34,145 nt of DNA from Rhodospirillales bacterium. Lineage in GTDB: Bacteria; Pseudomonadota; Alphaproteobacteria; CACIAM-22H2. Below are positions 1 to 9,258 of this stretch, piece by piece. A program made the position numbers and the translations under genes. The stretch covers positions 1-34,145 of the forward strand of contig JAEUKY010000153.1 in assembly GCA_016794005.1 (NCBI GenBank), read 5' to 3'. Each line of letters begins with the position of its first letter. The first letter of the stretch is position 1. The notes below the pieces were generated by a model. That model was given only the letters and a program-made list of their open reading frames with translations, was not told the DNA's origin and did no database searches.

Positions 1-59
1 GCATGGGCGGCGAACTGCATGCACTCGCCGTGCAGACCGAGATTCCGGCGGACGCCTGA
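1..59 (+). CDS. bolA: BolA family protein, C-terminal end (partial)
   Basis: An open frame enters from the left edge and stops with TGA at 57-59. The last residues read [17 protein letters not shown]. The ELHALAVQT core matches the conserved end of BolA proteins, where the final strand carries a His-Ala-Leu motif. BolA proteins bind a [2Fe-2S] cluster together with a CGFS-type monothiol glutaredoxin, and such a glutaredoxin gene starts 38 bases downstream on the same strand, which strongly supports the call. The two are probably co-transcribed. Only about 18 residues are visible, so subfamily and start cannot be judged. Confidence 0.75.
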   Translation, partial: MGGELHALAVQTEIPADA

Positions 60-97
60 GGCGCCGCCCACCCCCGACAATCACCGGAGTATCCGAC

Positions 98-430
98 ATG
101 GACAGCGTCAAGGACCGGATCGAAAGCGACCTCAAGGCGAACGACGTCGTGCTCTACATGAAGGGCACGCCCGTCTTCCCGCAATGCGGCTTCTCGGCCG
201 CGGTCGTGCAGGTGCTCACGCATCTCGGCGTCAAGTTCAAGGGCATCAACGTGCTCGAGGACCCCGAGATCCGCAACGGCATCAAGGAATTCGCGAACTG
301 GCCGACGATCCCGCAGCTCTACGTGAAGGGTGAATTCGTCGGCGGCTGCGATATCGTGCGCGAGATGTACCAGACCGGCGAACTCGCCGAACTGCTGCAG
401 ACCAAGGGTATCGGCACGAAGGCCGCGTAA
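98..430 (+). CDS. grxD: Grx4-family monothiol glutaredoxin
   Basis: This 110-residue protein is a single-domain monothiol glutaredoxin, the usual length for the Grx4/GrxD family. The CGFS active site is at about residues 31-34, preceded by the KGTPVFPQ segment. The glutathione-binding [19 protein letters not shown] segment follows at about residues 68-86. In this family the protein binds a glutathione-coordinated [2Fe-2S] cluster, passes clusters to apo-proteins, and works with BolA in iron sensing. The start is the ATG at 98, with a GGAG at 86-89 as ribosome binding site. The end of bolA lies just upstream, so the two probably form an operon. A strong hairpin terminator follows the stop codon. 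Confidence 0.97.
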   Translation: MDSVKDRIESDLKANDVVLYMKGTPVFPQCGFSAAVVQVLTHLGVKFKGINVLEDPEIRNGIKEFANWPTIPQLYVKGEFVGGCDIVREMYQTGELAELLQTKGIGTKAA

Positions 431-455
431 GCGCCTTCGTCCGCGCGACCATCGG

Positions 456-480
456 ACGGCGGCCTTCGGGCCGCCGTTTT
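456..480. terminator. Bidirectional intrinsic terminator between grxD and the dioxygenase gene
   Basis: A perfect 9-bp stem, ACGGCGGCC paired with GGCCGCCGT, closes a TTCG tetraloop and is followed by a short run of T. The hairpin lies between the convergent grxD and dioxygenase genes and could end transcripts from both sides, although the T run is clear only on the plus strand. Confidence 0.88.
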
Positions 481-484
481 CGTT

Positions 485-1258
485 TCAGCCGAAAGAGAAC
501 GCCGCCAGCGACAGGGCCCCGTGCGTGAAGCTCGCGTGGATGCGTTTGCCTTTCGCACCCTTGCCGCCCGCCCCGTAGGCGACGAAGACCGGGATCAGGT
601 GCTCGTCGCGCGGATGGGCCTTCTCGGCGTTGGGTGCGCGAGCGCGATAGTCGACGAGGGCCGCCTCGTCGCCGGCTTCGAGATTCGCGGCCAGCCAGTC
701 GTCGAAAGACTTGGCCCATTCGGGCGGCGGGCCCGAGCGTTCGAGGCGGCGCAGGTTGTGGACCGCCCCGCCCGAGCCGAGGATCAGAACGCCTTCCTTG
801 CGCAACGGGGCGAGCGCGCGCCCGATCGCCACGTGGTGTGCGGGCCCGAGATGCGGCTGGATCGCGACCTGCGCGACAGGGATCTCCGCGTCGGGCCAGG
901 CAAGCAGCAGCGGGACCCAGGCCCCGTGATCGAGCCCCTGCCCCGGATCGCCGGCAGCCGCGAGGCCGGCCGCGTCGAGCAGCGCCTTTGCCTTCGCCGC
1001 GACTTCCGGCGCGCCCGGTGCCGGATAGCTCATCGCGTAGAGTTCGCGCGGGAAGCCGTAGAAATCGTGGACCGTCTCGGGCTTCGTCGCCAGCGACACC
1101 GCGGGTGCCGGCGTTTCCCAGTGCGCCGAGGCGACGAGGATCGCCTTGGGTGCGGGAAACAGCTTTGACAGCCCGCGCAGGAAGTCGCGCGCCGGAACGT
1201 CGTCGAGCGGCAGCGTGGGCGCGCCGTGCGAGACGAAGATTGCGGGCAGATCGCTCAT
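485..1258 (-). CDS. LigB/YgiD-type extradiol dioxygenase (4,5-DOPA dioxygenase-like)
   Basis: This 257-residue protein belongs to the LigB-type extradiol ring-cleavage dioxygenases, closest in layout to bacterial YgiD and plant DOPA 4,5-dioxygenases. Family metal ligands are visible as H11 (FVSHGAPTL) and H46 (ASAHWE), with further conserved His residues in the GSGGAVHNL segment and the HPRDEHLIPVFVAYGA segment near the C-terminus. The family opens catechol-type rings; the physiological substrate is usually unknown. The start is the ATG at 1258, which overlaps the stop of the upstream GST gene as ATGA and implies translational coupling. A longer open frame continues upstream but lies inside the GST gene in another frame. 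Together with the GST and the flavodoxin it looks like an aromatic or quinone stress operon (inference). Confidence 0.9.
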   Translation of the reverse strand: MSDLPAIFVSHGAPTLPLDDVPARDFLRGLSKLFPAPKAILVASAHWETPAPAVSLATKPETVHDFYGFPRELYAMSYPAPGAPEVAAKAKALLDAAGLAAAGDPGQGLDHGAWVPLLLAWPDAEIPVAQVAIQPHLGPAHHVAIGRALAPLRKEGVLILGSGGAVHNLRRLERSGPPPEWAKSFDDWLAANLEAGDEAALVDYRARAPNAEKAHPRDEHLIPVFVAYGAGGKGAKGKRIHASFTHGALSLAAFSFG

Positions 1259-1866
1259 GGCACTTTCATACCACGCGCGACGGCCGGGCGCGCGGCGATC
1301 GCCTCGCGCCAGCGCGCGAAGTTCGGCAGCTTCGCGGGATCGGCGCCGAACCAGTCGCCCGCGACCCACGGATAGACCGCCATGTCGGCGATCGAATAGT
1401 CGCCGGCAAGGTAGGGCGCCTCGCCCAGCCGCCTGTCGAGGACGCCGACGAGCCGGTCGACCTCCTTCTGGTAGCGGTCGATCGCGTAGGGCACCTTCTC
1501 GGGCGCAGACTTGGCGAAGTGCCAGAGCTGGCCGAACATCGGACCGATGCCGCCCATCTGCCACATCAGCCATTGATGCGTGATTGCGCGCGCCGCCGGA
1601 TCGGCCGGCAGGAACTTCCCGGTCTTCTCGGCGAGATAGAACAGGATCGCGCCCGATTCGAACAGCGGCAGGGGCCTGCCCCCGGGGCCGTCGGTGTCGA
1701 CGATCGCGGGGATCTTGTTGTTGGGCGAGATCTTCAGGAAGTCGGGCGCGAACTGCCCGTTCGTCGAGAAGTCGATCCGGTGCACCCTGTAGGGCAGCCC
1801 GGTCTCCTCGAGGAAGATCGCGACCTTGCGGCCGTTCGGCGTGCCGGCGGTGTGGAACTCGATCAT
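1255..1866 (-). CDS. Glutathione S-transferase, YfcG/nu-class-like
   Basis: This 203-residue protein has an N-terminal thioredoxin-like fold (about residues 1-85) followed by an all-helical domain. The N-terminus reads TAGTPNGRKVAIFLEE, placing Thr9 and Asn11 where E. coli YfcG has the residues that handle glutathione in place of a catalytic Ser or Tyr. The SPNNKIPAIVD segment with its cis-Pro, and the ESGAILFYLAEK glutathione-contact segment, are also present. YfcG-type enzymes reduce disulfides and bind GSSG, so oxidoreductase activity is more likely than classical conjugation. The ATG at 1866 starts 5 bases after the upstream flavodoxin stop, and the stop overlaps the dioxygenase start by four bases. 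It is the middle gene of a three-gene operon probably controlled by the divergent HxlR regulator. Confidence 0.92.
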   Translation of the reverse strand: MIEFHTAGTPNGRKVAIFLEETGLPYRVHRIDFSTNGQFAPDFLKISPNNKIPAIVDTDGPGGRPLPLFESGAILFYLAEKTGKFLPADPAARAITHQWLMWQMGGIGPMFGQLWHFAKSAPEKVPYAIDRYQKEVDRLVGVLDRRLGEAPYLAGDYSIADMAVYPWVAGDWFGADPAKLPNFARWREAIAARPAVARGMKVP

Positions 1867-1871
1867 CGCGC

Positions 1872-2429
1872 TCAACCCTTCAGCTTCTTGGCGAACTCGG
1901 CGACGCGCCTGCCGAGGGCCGCACCGGAAGCCTGGTCGTCCTTCGACGGGTTGTTCTCGCCGGGGGCGGCGTTCTCCGACGTCGCCATCGTGCCGCCGTA
2001 GGCCGACAGGCGGTTGAGCGTCAGGTCGCCTTCCTTGGAGCCGACCATCAGGCCCTGGCTCACCCAGATCATCGAGTGCTGCATGGCGAGCGTCCACATC
2101 GTCACGAGCGTGTTGAACTTGTCGCCCGACGGGCCCGAGCTGTTGGTGAACCCGGCTGCGAGCTTGTCCTTCCAGCCCTGCCCGAACCACGTCTTCGCGG
2201 TCGTGTCGGCCCACGTCTTGAAGGGGCCGGAGACGTTGCCCATGTAGGTGGGCGAACCGAAGATGATCGCGTCGGCCGCGTCGAGCGTGGCGGCCTTCGC
2301 CGCGGCGTCCTCGACGGGAACCAGATCGACCTGCGTGCCGGCGACCGACGCCGCACCCTTGGCGACGGCTTCCGCCAGGACCTTCGTGTGCCCGAAACCG
2401 CTGTGATAGACGATCGCGACCTTGGCCAT
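1872..2429 (-). CDS. WrbA-like flavodoxin / NAD(P)H:quinone oxidoreductase family protein
   Basis: The 185-residue protein starts with a flavodoxin FMN-binding loop (IVYHSGFGHTKVLAEAV, about residues 6-22). It continues with the GSPTYMGNVSGPFKTWAD segment, which in WrbA-type proteins lies by the flavin, and with SGPSGDKFNTL and YGG motifs. Members are cytoplasmic FMN enzymes that reduce quinones by two electrons and so avoid semiquinone radicals. It could instead be a general flavodoxin-fold NADPH reductase, since the sequence is shorter and less typical than WrbA itself. A GAGGAG ribosome binding site (reverse complement of 2437-2442) supports the ATG at 2429. It is the first gene of the flavodoxin-GST-dioxygenase operon and is divergent from an HxlR regulator across a palindrome-bearing promoter region. 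Confidence 0.85.
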   Translation of the reverse strand: MAKVAIVYHSGFGHTKVLAEAVAKGAASVAGTQVDLVPVEDAAAKAATLDAADAIIFGSPTYMGNVSGPFKTWADTTAKTWFGQGWKDKLAAGFTNSSGPSGDKFNTLVTMWTLAMQHSMIWVSQGLMVGSKEGDLTLNRLSAYGGTMATSENAAPGENNPSKDDQASGAALGRRVAEFAKKLKG

Positions 2430-2468
2430 TGTTCGACTCCTCGAAGTAGGTTACATTTCTATACCGAC

Positions 2469-2499
2469 ACCATATCGCGTCTTCGATATGGTTTGTAAA
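2469..2499 (-). promoter_or_regulatory. Candidate promoter and HxlR operator for the flavodoxin operon
   Basis: On the minus strand a TTTACA -35-like box (2494-2499) and a GATATG -10-like box (2471-2476) are separated by 17 bp. A perfect 9-bp inverted repeat, ACCATATCG with CGATATGGT and a 6-bp spacer (2469-2492), covers the spacer and the -10 box, so a bound dimer would block transcription. Related elements flank it: GTAGGTTAC at 2446-2454, GTAGGTACC at 2500-2508 and an inverted GGTAACTACC at 2513-2522. Binding by the adjacent HxlR protein is inferred from the divergent arrangement, which is typical of self-regulated HxlR pairs. Confidence 0.55.
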
Positions 2500-2543
2500 G
2501 TAGGTACCGTTTGGTAACTACCCGCCGGCGGAAAGGAGCCGAC

Positions 2544-2894
2544 ATGCCGTTGCCCAAGAGCCCGATGGGCTGCCCGATGGACGCGCTGCTGCGCCTGCTG
2601 ATGGGCCCGTGGACGACCTATATCCTCTGGGTCCTCAAGAACCGCGGCCCGACGCGCTTCGGCGCGCTGAAGCGCCACGTCGCCGGCATCTCGGCCAAGA
2701 TGCTGACGGAGCGGCTGCGCCTGCTGGAAGGGGCGGACGTCGTCGCGCGCGCCTACGAACCCACGATCCCGCCGCAGGTCACCTATTCCCTCACCGCGCG
2801 CGGCGAGGAGCTGTCGGACGTGTTCAGGAAGCTCGACACGATCGCGCGACGCTGGCGCGACGAGGACACCAAGCGCGGCAGAAAGGCCGCCTGA
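2544..2894 (+). CDS. HxlR-family winged-helix transcriptional regulator
   Basis: The 116-residue protein has the HxlR winged-helix architecture: a CPMDALLRLLMGPWTTYILWVL segment from residue 10, then the recognition region RFGALKRHVAGISAKMLTERLRLLE, then the wing with PPQVTYSLTARGEEL. Cys10 sits at the position used for thiol sensing in several relatives (QorR, YodB, HypR), so oxidant or quinone sensing is plausible. The start is the ATG at 2544, preceded by GGAAAGGAG at about 2530-2538; a TTG 33 bases upstream is in frame but lacks this site. It is divergent from the flavodoxin operon and probably represses it and itself. A terminator follows the stop. Confidence 0.93.
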   Translation: MPLPKSPMGCPMDALLRLLMGPWTTYILWVLKNRGPTRFGALKRHVAGISAKMLTERLRLLEGADVVARAYEPTIPPQVTYSLTARGEELSDVFRKLDTIARRWRDEDTKRGRKAA

Positions 2895-2900
2895 AACGAA

Positions 2901-2928
2901 AAAGGCCGATCCCGAGGGACCGGCCTTT
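2901..2928. terminator. Bidirectional terminator between hxlR and rpsD
   Basis: GGCCG pairs with CGGCC, and after a one-base mismatch TCC pairs with GGA around a small loop. The stem is preceded by a run of A and followed by TTT, so it can terminate in both directions. It lies between the convergent regulator gene and rpsD. Confidence 0.85.
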
Positions 2929-2952
2929 CCGCGTTCGATATTTCCCGAACCG

Positions 2953-3570
2953 TCAGCGCGAATAGAATTCGATGACGAGGTTCGGTTCCATCTGGACCGG
3001 GTACGGCACGTCCGACAGCTTCGGCGTGCGCACGAACTTGCCCTTGAACGCCTTCTGGTCGACGACTTCGAGATAGTCGGGGACCTGGCGCTCCTGCGAG
3101 GACACGGCCTCGAGGACCTGGACGTTCTCGCGCATCTTCGGATTGAGCTCGACGACGTCGCCTTCCTTGACGAACATCGACGCGATGTCGGCGCGCTTGC
3201 CGTTGATCAGCACGTGGCCGTGGCTGACGATCTGGCGCGCGGCGAACACGGTCGGTGCGAACTTCAGGCGGTAGACCACCGCATCGAGGCGGCGCTCGAG
3301 CAGGCCGATCAGGTTCTCGGACGTGTCGCCCTTCTTGCGGATCGCCTCGGTGTAGATCTTGCGGAACTGGCGCTCGGTGATGTTGCCGTAATAGCCCTTC
3401 AGCTTCTGCTTGGCGCGCAGCTGGGTGCCGAAATCGGTCGGCTTCTTGCGGCGCTGCCCGTGCTGGCCGGGACCGTATTCGCGCTTGTTGACCGGGCTCT
3501 TCTCGCGGCCCCAGAGATTTTCCCCGAGGCGGCGGTTGATCTTGTATTTGGACTCTTGACGCTTCGACAT
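2953..3570 (-). CDS. rpsD: 30S ribosomal protein S4
   Basis: The 205-residue sequence is ribosomal protein S4 over its full usual length. It begins [21 protein letters not shown]. It has the [18 protein letters not shown]-terminal segment, the S4 RNA-binding domain at about residues 93-155 ([35 protein letters not shown]), and ends in FYSR. S4 nucleates assembly of the 30S body by binding 16S rRNA, and in some bacteria it represses its own mRNA. The N-terminus lacks the Cys residues of zinc-binding S4 forms. The gene stands alone rather than in an rpsM-rpsK-rpoA cluster. It has a strong promoter and a leader of about 145 nt, and a shared terminator downstream. Confidence 0.98.
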   Translation of the reverse strand: MSKRQESKYKINRRLGENLWGREKSPVNKREYGPGQHGQRRKKPTDFGTQLRAKQKLKGYYGNITERQFRKIYTEAIRKKGDTSENLIGLLERRLDAVVYRLKFAPTVFAARQIVSHGHVLINGKRADIASMFVKEGDVVELNPKMRENVQVLEAVSSQERQVPDYLEVVDQKAFKGKFVRTPKLSDVPYPVQMEPNLVIEFYSR

Positions 3571-3721
3571 GGTTTCATCGTCTCCTCGGCAGCCTCGTGG
3601 AGCCTGGCGCAACCCCGTGACGCGCCGCCGAAAAAAGTGAACGAGCGATCCCTCGGTAATGGCCCGTCGTAAAACGGGGCAAAGCCTTGCCAGGCAGGGG
3701 AACCTCGTCCGAAGGCGGCGG

Positions 3722-3749
3722 AGTATAGTGATCGCCGGGGTTCTGTCAA
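3722..3749 (-). promoter_or_regulatory. Sigma70-type promoter for rpsD
   Basis: Read on the minus strand, a perfect TTGACA (3744-3749) is followed after 16 bp by TATACT (3722-3727), which is five of six matches to the -10 consensus. Transcription would start near 3714-3716, leaving a leader of about 145 nt before the rpsD ATG at 3570. Within the leader CCCGT/ACGGG (about 3663-3678) can form a short hairpin. Only 13 bases separate the -35 box from the start codon of the divergent cyclase gene. Confidence 0.85.
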
Positions 3750-3762
3750 ACGTGGGATTCGC

Positions 3763-5571
3763 ATGCAGGATGAAGGGGTTGAAGGGGGTTCCGGGCGCTG
3801 GTCGATGGCCGGCGTGCTCGGCGTGTCGATCGCGGGACTCGTCGGGCTGGCGCTGGCGGTGGTGCTGGCCATCCAGATTTCGGTCGGCCGCCATGCCACG
3901 AACGACCTGTTCCAGGCCAAGGGGGCGCTGACGATCGACCTGATCGCCAGCCGCGTGCGCGCCCAGCTCGATCCGGCCTCGGCCCAACTCTCGTTCATCG
4001 CCGAAGTGCTCGCCCAGCCCGGCGTCGATTACGGCCGCAGCCGGATCGCCGACCTGATGACCGGGGCGCTGGCCGGCGCCCCGCAGATCCAGCGCCTCGT
4101 CTTCCTCTATCCCGACGCGAAGGCCGTGATCGTCGAACGCGGGATCGACGCGGCCAACGTGTCGTTCCCCGACCTCGCCGCCCTGCCGGTCGTGCAGGAG
4201 GGCCTTCGCCAGGCCAACGCGCAGACCGGCGGACACTGGGGCGAGTTCATCTTCGCCGACATGGATTCCGGGCCGGCGGTGAACCGGCGGCACGCGGTCT
4301 GGCGCGACGGGAAGTTCGTCGGCGCGCTTGCCGCACTCGTGCCGCTGCGCGAACTGTCGGTCATCGTCGAGCAGTCGATCGCGGCCGAGTATGGCGGCGT
4401 CCCCTTCATCCTCTACGGCGAGGATTCCGTGCTGGCGCACCGGCGGCTGATGTCGCCCTTCCCCGGCCTGTCGCCCGAACATCCGCTGCCCTCGCTCGCC
4501 GAGCTCGGCGATCCGGTTCTGGAGCGCATCTGGTCGGGCCGGCGCGCCGCCCCGCTGATCGCGCAGGCCAGCGGCATCCGCGCGGTCGATGTCGGCGGCC
4601 AGACCTACATCTTCCTTCGAAAGCAGCTGCCCGAGTTCGGCGCCGTGCCGTGGAACGTCGGCGCCTATTTCCGCGTCGGCGATTTCGCCGACGACGTCCG
4701 CTCGATGGCGCTGGCGGGTCTTGCGGGCCTGATCGTGCTCGCCTTCGCGCTCGTCTGCGCGGTGATCCTCGCGCGCCGGCTCGCGCGGCCCACGCGGCGC
4801 TTCGCGCGCGCGGCCGCCCAGCTCGCCGACTTCGATTTCGCCAGCGCCGACGCGCTGCAGCGCAGCCGCATCCGCGAGATCGACGAGCAGGCCATCGCCT
4901 TCAACCGCCTGATCGCGGCCCTGCGCTGGTTCGAGGCCTACGTGCCGCGCAAGCTGGTGCGCCAGCTCGCGCACAGCCCCGACCGCGGCGGCGTCGTCTC
5001 CACGACGCGCGACGTGACGATCATGTTCACCGACCTGGTCGGCTTCACGGCGCTGTCGCAGGCGATGACGCCCGAAGCGACGGCCGACATGCTCAACCGC
5101 CATTTCGCGCAGGTGATCGCGGCGGTCGAGGCGACCGGCGGAACCGTCGACAAGTTCATGGGCGACGGCGTGATGGCGTTCTGGGGGGCCCCCGAGCATC
5201 ACGACGCGCACGCGCGCGGCGCCCTCGACGCCGCGCGCAGCATCGCGGCGACCGCATCGGAAGGCGCCTTGCGCATGCGCATCGGCGTGCATACCGGCCC
5301 GGTCGTCGCCGGCAACGTGGGCAGCCGCGAACGGCTCAACTACACGATCCTGGGCGACGCCGTGAACGTCACGCAGCGCATCGAACAGCTCGGTCACGCG
5401 CTGATGGAACCCGGTGCCCGGACGTGCGTGCTGGCGAGCCGGGCGACCTACGAGGCGGCGGGTGCCCCCGCCGACTTCGTGCCGGCCGGCGAGTTCAGCC
5501 TTCGCGGCCGCGAGGCCCCGGTCGAGGTTTTCCGGCTTTCGCCAGATGGGGCCGCTCGACCAGGCCCGTGA
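3763..5571 (+). CDS. Membrane-bound class III adenylate cyclase with extracytoplasmic sensor and HAMP linker
   Basis: The 602-residue protein has a transmembrane helix at about 16-38, a periplasmic domain of roughly 270 residues that looks Cache-like, a second helix at about 315-337, a HAMP-type linker, and a cyclase domain from about 415. Catalytic residues of a class IIIb adenylate cyclase are all visible: metal Asp424 (MFTDLVGFT) and Asp468 (KFMGDG), base-selecting Lys464 and Thr528 ([10 protein letters not shown]), and transition-state Asn535 and Arg539. It should make cAMP in response to an external ligand, which cannot be named. The ATG at 3763 is preceded by GGGA; an ATG at 3805 is possible but would shorten the cytoplasmic tail before helix 1. 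Its last 77 bases overlap the convergent trmJ-like gene. Confidence 0.93.
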   Translation: MQDEGVEGGSGRWSMAGVLGVSIAGLVGLALAVVLAIQISVGRHATNDLFQAKGALTIDLIASRVRAQLDPASAQLSFIAEVLAQPGVDYGRSRIADLMTGALAGAPQIQRLVFLYPDAKAVIVERGIDAANVSFPDLAALPVVQEGLRQANAQTGGHWGEFIFADMDSGPAVNRRHAVWRDGKFVGALAALVPLRELSVIVEQSIAAEYGGVPFILYGEDSVLAHRRLMSPFPGLSPEHPLPSLAELGDPVLERIWSGRRAAPLIAQASGIRAVDVGGQTYIFLRKQLPEFGAVPWNVGAYFRVGDFADDVRSMALAGLAGLIVLAFALVCAVILARRLARPTRRFARAAAQLADFDFASADALQRSRIREIDEQAIAFNRLIAALRWFEAYVPRKLVRQLAHSPDRGGVVSTTRDVTIMFTDLVGFTALSQAMTPEATADMLNRHFAQVIAAVEATGGTVDKFMGDGVMAFWGAPEHHDAHARGALDAARSIAATASEGALRMRIGVHTGPVVAGNVGSRERLNYTILGDAVNVTQRIEQLGHALMEPGARTCVLASRATYEAAGAPADFVPAGEFSLRGREAPVEVFRLSPDGAARPGP

Positions 5572-6280
5572 GCATGCCGTGCGCGGTGCGGATTTCCTGC
5601 GCGTTGGGACGCGCGCGCAGGAAAAAGGCACGCAGGTTGCGCACCGCCGCCGGCCGCATGGCCGGGTTCCGCAGGAAGCCGCACGCGTCGAGTTCTGCCT
5701 CCAGCCGCTTGAGGAAGCCGTCGATCTCTTCCTTCGTCGCCGCCTCGCCCTTTCCCGTCCGCACGCGGCGTGCCGGCGTTTCGTCGTGGGCGCGCGCCCA
5801 TTCCCAGCCCACCAGCAGGACCGCCTGCGCGAGGTTCAGCGAGTCGAATTCCGGATTGACCGGGAACGGCACCATCGCGTCGGCGAGCGTGACCTCGTCG
5901 TTCTCCAGCCCCGTGCGCTCGGCACCGAACAGGAAGCCGACGCGCTCGCCCGCCCCCAGGGCCGCGCGCGTCGCCGCGATCGCCGCCTGCGGCGTCAGGA
6001 CCGGCTTCACCATATCGCGGTCGCGCGGACACGTGGCGTAGACGCGCGTCAGGCCGGCGATGGCGCTTTCGACGTCGTCGAACAGGCGCGCCGAAGCGAG
6101 CACCGCATCGGCGCCCGACGCGGCGCGGTTCGCGCGCTCGTCCGGGAACGGGCAACGCGGCTTCACGAGGCGCAGGTCGGTCAAACCGCAATTGAGCATC
6201 GCGCGCGCCGCCGTGCCGATATTCTCGGCAAGCTGCGGCCGGACGAGGACGATCGCGGGGGCGGCCGCCGGCAGCGCCAT
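5495..6280 (-). CDS. SPOUT-family tRNA/rRNA 2'-O-methyltransferase, TrmJ-like
   Basis: The 261-residue protein is a SpoU/TrmH-superfamily methyltransferase closest to TrmJ, which methylates the 2'-OH of tRNA position 32. Motif 1 is [17 protein letters not shown] (about residues 14-30). Motif 2 is the [15 protein letters not shown] segment. Motif 3 is the [21 protein letters not shown] segment; these build the knotted SAM site. A C-terminal extension includes a conserved [19 protein letters not shown] segment. The ATG at 6280 begins one base after the cimA stop, so it is read from that operon. The last 25 or so residues are read antisense to the adenylate cyclase 3' end and look low in complexity, so the true conserved protein may end near residue 237. 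The exact RNA target is inferred. Confidence 0.88.
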   Translation of the reverse strand: MALPAAAPAIVLVRPQLAENIGTAARAMLNCGLTDLRLVKPRCPFPDERANRAASGADAVLASARLFDDVESAIAGLTRVYATCPRDRDMVKPVLTPQAAIAATRAALGAGERVGFLFGAERTGLENDEVTLADAMVPFPVNPEFDSLNLAQAVLLVGWEWARAHDETPARRVRTGKGEAATKEEIDGFLKRLEAELDACGFLRNPAMRPAAVRNLRAFFLRARPNAQEIRTAHGMLTGLVERPHLAKAGKPRPGPRGREG

Positions 6281-6281
6281 G

Positions 6282-7892
6282 TCAGGCCCCCGGGGCCGGC
6301 GTGCCGTCGCGATAGAGCTTCCAGGTGATCGAATCGTTGAGTGCCGTATACGACGCGTCGATGACGTTCTCCGACACGCCGACCGTCCCCCAGGCGCGGA
6401 TCTCACCATGCGCGTGGCCGTCCGCACTCTCGATCATCACGCGCGTGACGGCGGCCGTCGCGCGCTCGGGTGCCAGGATGCGCACCTTGTAGTCGACGAG
6501 CTTCAGTTCCGCGAGCGACGGGTAGAACGGCAGCAGGGCGGCGCGAAGCGCCCGGTCCAGCGCTTCGACCGGGCCCTTGCCCTCGCCCACCGTCAGCCGG
6601 CGTTCGGTGCCGACATCGAGCTTCACGGTCGCTTCCGACATCGTGATCAGGTCGCCGCGCGCGTTGAATCGCCGCTCGGAGATGACGCGGAAGGACTGGA
6701 GCCTGAAATAGTCCGGCACGCCGTGCATCAGCCGGCGGGCGAGAAGTTCGAACGAGCCGTCGGCGCCGTCGTAGGTGTAGCCCTCGTGCTCGCGCGCCTT
6801 GATCTCGTCCAGCAGCTTGCCGATGAACGGGCTCTTCGCGTCGATCTCGAGGCCGATGTCCTTGAAGCGCGCCAGCAGGTTCGAGCGGCCCGACTGGTCG
6901 GACACGACGACGTGCCGGCGGTTGCCGACCGTCTCGGGCGGGATGTGCTCGTAGGTCCGCGGGTCCTTCTCGACGGCCGACACGTGCAGCCCGCCCTTGT
7001 GCGCGAACGCGCTCTCGCCGACATACGCGGCATTGCGCGCGGGCGGCCGGTTGAGCCGTTCGTCGAGCAGGCGCGAGATCGACGTCAGATGCGTCATCCG
7101 TTCGGCGTCGATGCCGACGTCGTAGCCCATCTTGATCACGAGATTCGGGATCACCGACACGAGATTGGCGTTGCCGCAGCGCTCGCCCAGCCCGTTGAGC
7201 GTGCCCTGCACCTGGCGCACGCCCGCGCGCACGGCGGCGAGCGAGTTCGCCACCGCGTTCTCGGTGTCGTTGTGGCAGTGGATGCCGAGCAGGTCGCCCG
7301 GCACGGTCTTCGCGACCTCGCCGACGATGCGCTCGATCTCGTGCGGCAGCGTGCCGCCGTTGGTGTCGCACAGGATGATCCAGCGCGCCCCGGCCGCGTG
7401 CGCGGCCTTCAGGCAGTCCAGCGCGAAGCCCGGGTTCGCCTTGTAGCCGTCGAAGAAATGCTCGGCGTCGAACATCGCCTCCTTGCCGCGTGCCTTCGTC
7501 TCGGCGACGCTCTCGGCGATCATGTCGATGTTCTCGGCCTTCGTGATGCCGAGCGCCAGGTCGACATGGAAATCCCACGTCTTGCCCACGAGACAGGCGG
7601 CCGGCGCCGGCGTGCCGAGGACCGCAGCAAGGCCCGGGTCGTTGTGCACCGAACGTCCGCTGCGCCGCGTCATGCCGAAGGCCGACACGCGCGCATGGTT
7701 GAGCTTCGGCAACTGCGCGAAGAACGCGTCGTCGGTGGGGTTCGCCCCGGGCCAGCCGCCCTCGACATAGTCGACGCCGATCCGGTCGAGTGCCCGCGTG
7801 ATCGCGACCTTGTCGGCCACGCCGAAATCCACGCCCTGCGTCTGCGCCCCGTCGCGCAGCGTCGAATCGTATATGTAAACCCGCTCGCCCAT
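6282..7892 (-). CDS. cimA: (R)-citramalate synthase
   Basis: The 536-residue protein is a citramalate synthase of the isopropylmalate/homocitrate synthase superfamily. It condenses pyruvate with acetyl-CoA to citramalate, feeding a threonine-independent route to 2-oxobutyrate and isoleucine. The N-terminal TIM barrel starts with YDSTLRDGAQ, and metal-binding HCHND and GLGERCGNANL segments follow. Residues from about 400 form the LeuA-type regulatory dimer domain (VKLDVGTERRLTVGEGKGPVEALDRAL), which usually gives isoleucine feedback inhibition. The length and the HKGGLHVSAVEKDPRTYEHI segment favour the long citramalate synthase form over 2-isopropylmalate synthase. It starts one base after the cysS stop and ends one base before trmJ, inside a tightly packed operon. 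Confidence 0.93.
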   Translation of the reverse strand: MGERVYIYDSTLRDGAQTQGVDFGVADKVAITRALDRIGVDYVEGGWPGANPTDDAFFAQLPKLNHARVSAFGMTRRSGRSVHNDPGLAAVLGTPAPAACLVGKTWDFHVDLALGITKAENIDMIAESVAETKARGKEAMFDAEHFFDGYKANPGFALDCLKAAHAAGARWIILCDTNGGTLPHEIERIVGEVAKTVPGDLLGIHCHNDTENAVANSLAAVRAGVRQVQGTLNGLGERCGNANLVSVIPNLVIKMGYDVGIDAERMTHLTSISRLLDERLNRPPARNAAYVGESAFAHKGGLHVSAVEKDPRTYEHIPPETVGNRRHVVVSDQSGRSNLLARFKDIGLEIDAKSPFIGKLLDEIKAREHEGYTYDGADGSFELLARRLMHGVPDYFRLQSFRVISERRFNARGDLITMSEATVKLDVGTERRLTVGEGKGPVEALDRALRAALLPFYPSLAELKLVDYKVRILAPERATAAVTRVMIESADGHAHGEIRAWGTVGVSENVIDASYTALNDSITWKLYRDGTPAPGA

Positions 7893-7893
7893 C

Positions 7894-9257
<1,364 letters not shown>

Positions 9258-9258
<1 letters not shown>

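Noticed and set aside
634-2001. Long open frame of 455 codons on the plus strand across the dioxygenase and GST genes
   Set aside because: It is Arg/Pro-rich, matches no family, and runs antisense to two genes with clear catalytic motifs. High GC creates many such shadows in this window.
2511-2543. Upstream TTG start for the HxlR regulator
   Set aside because: The ATG at 2544 has a strong GGAAAGGAG site at the right distance and family members start close to the Cys-Pro motif.
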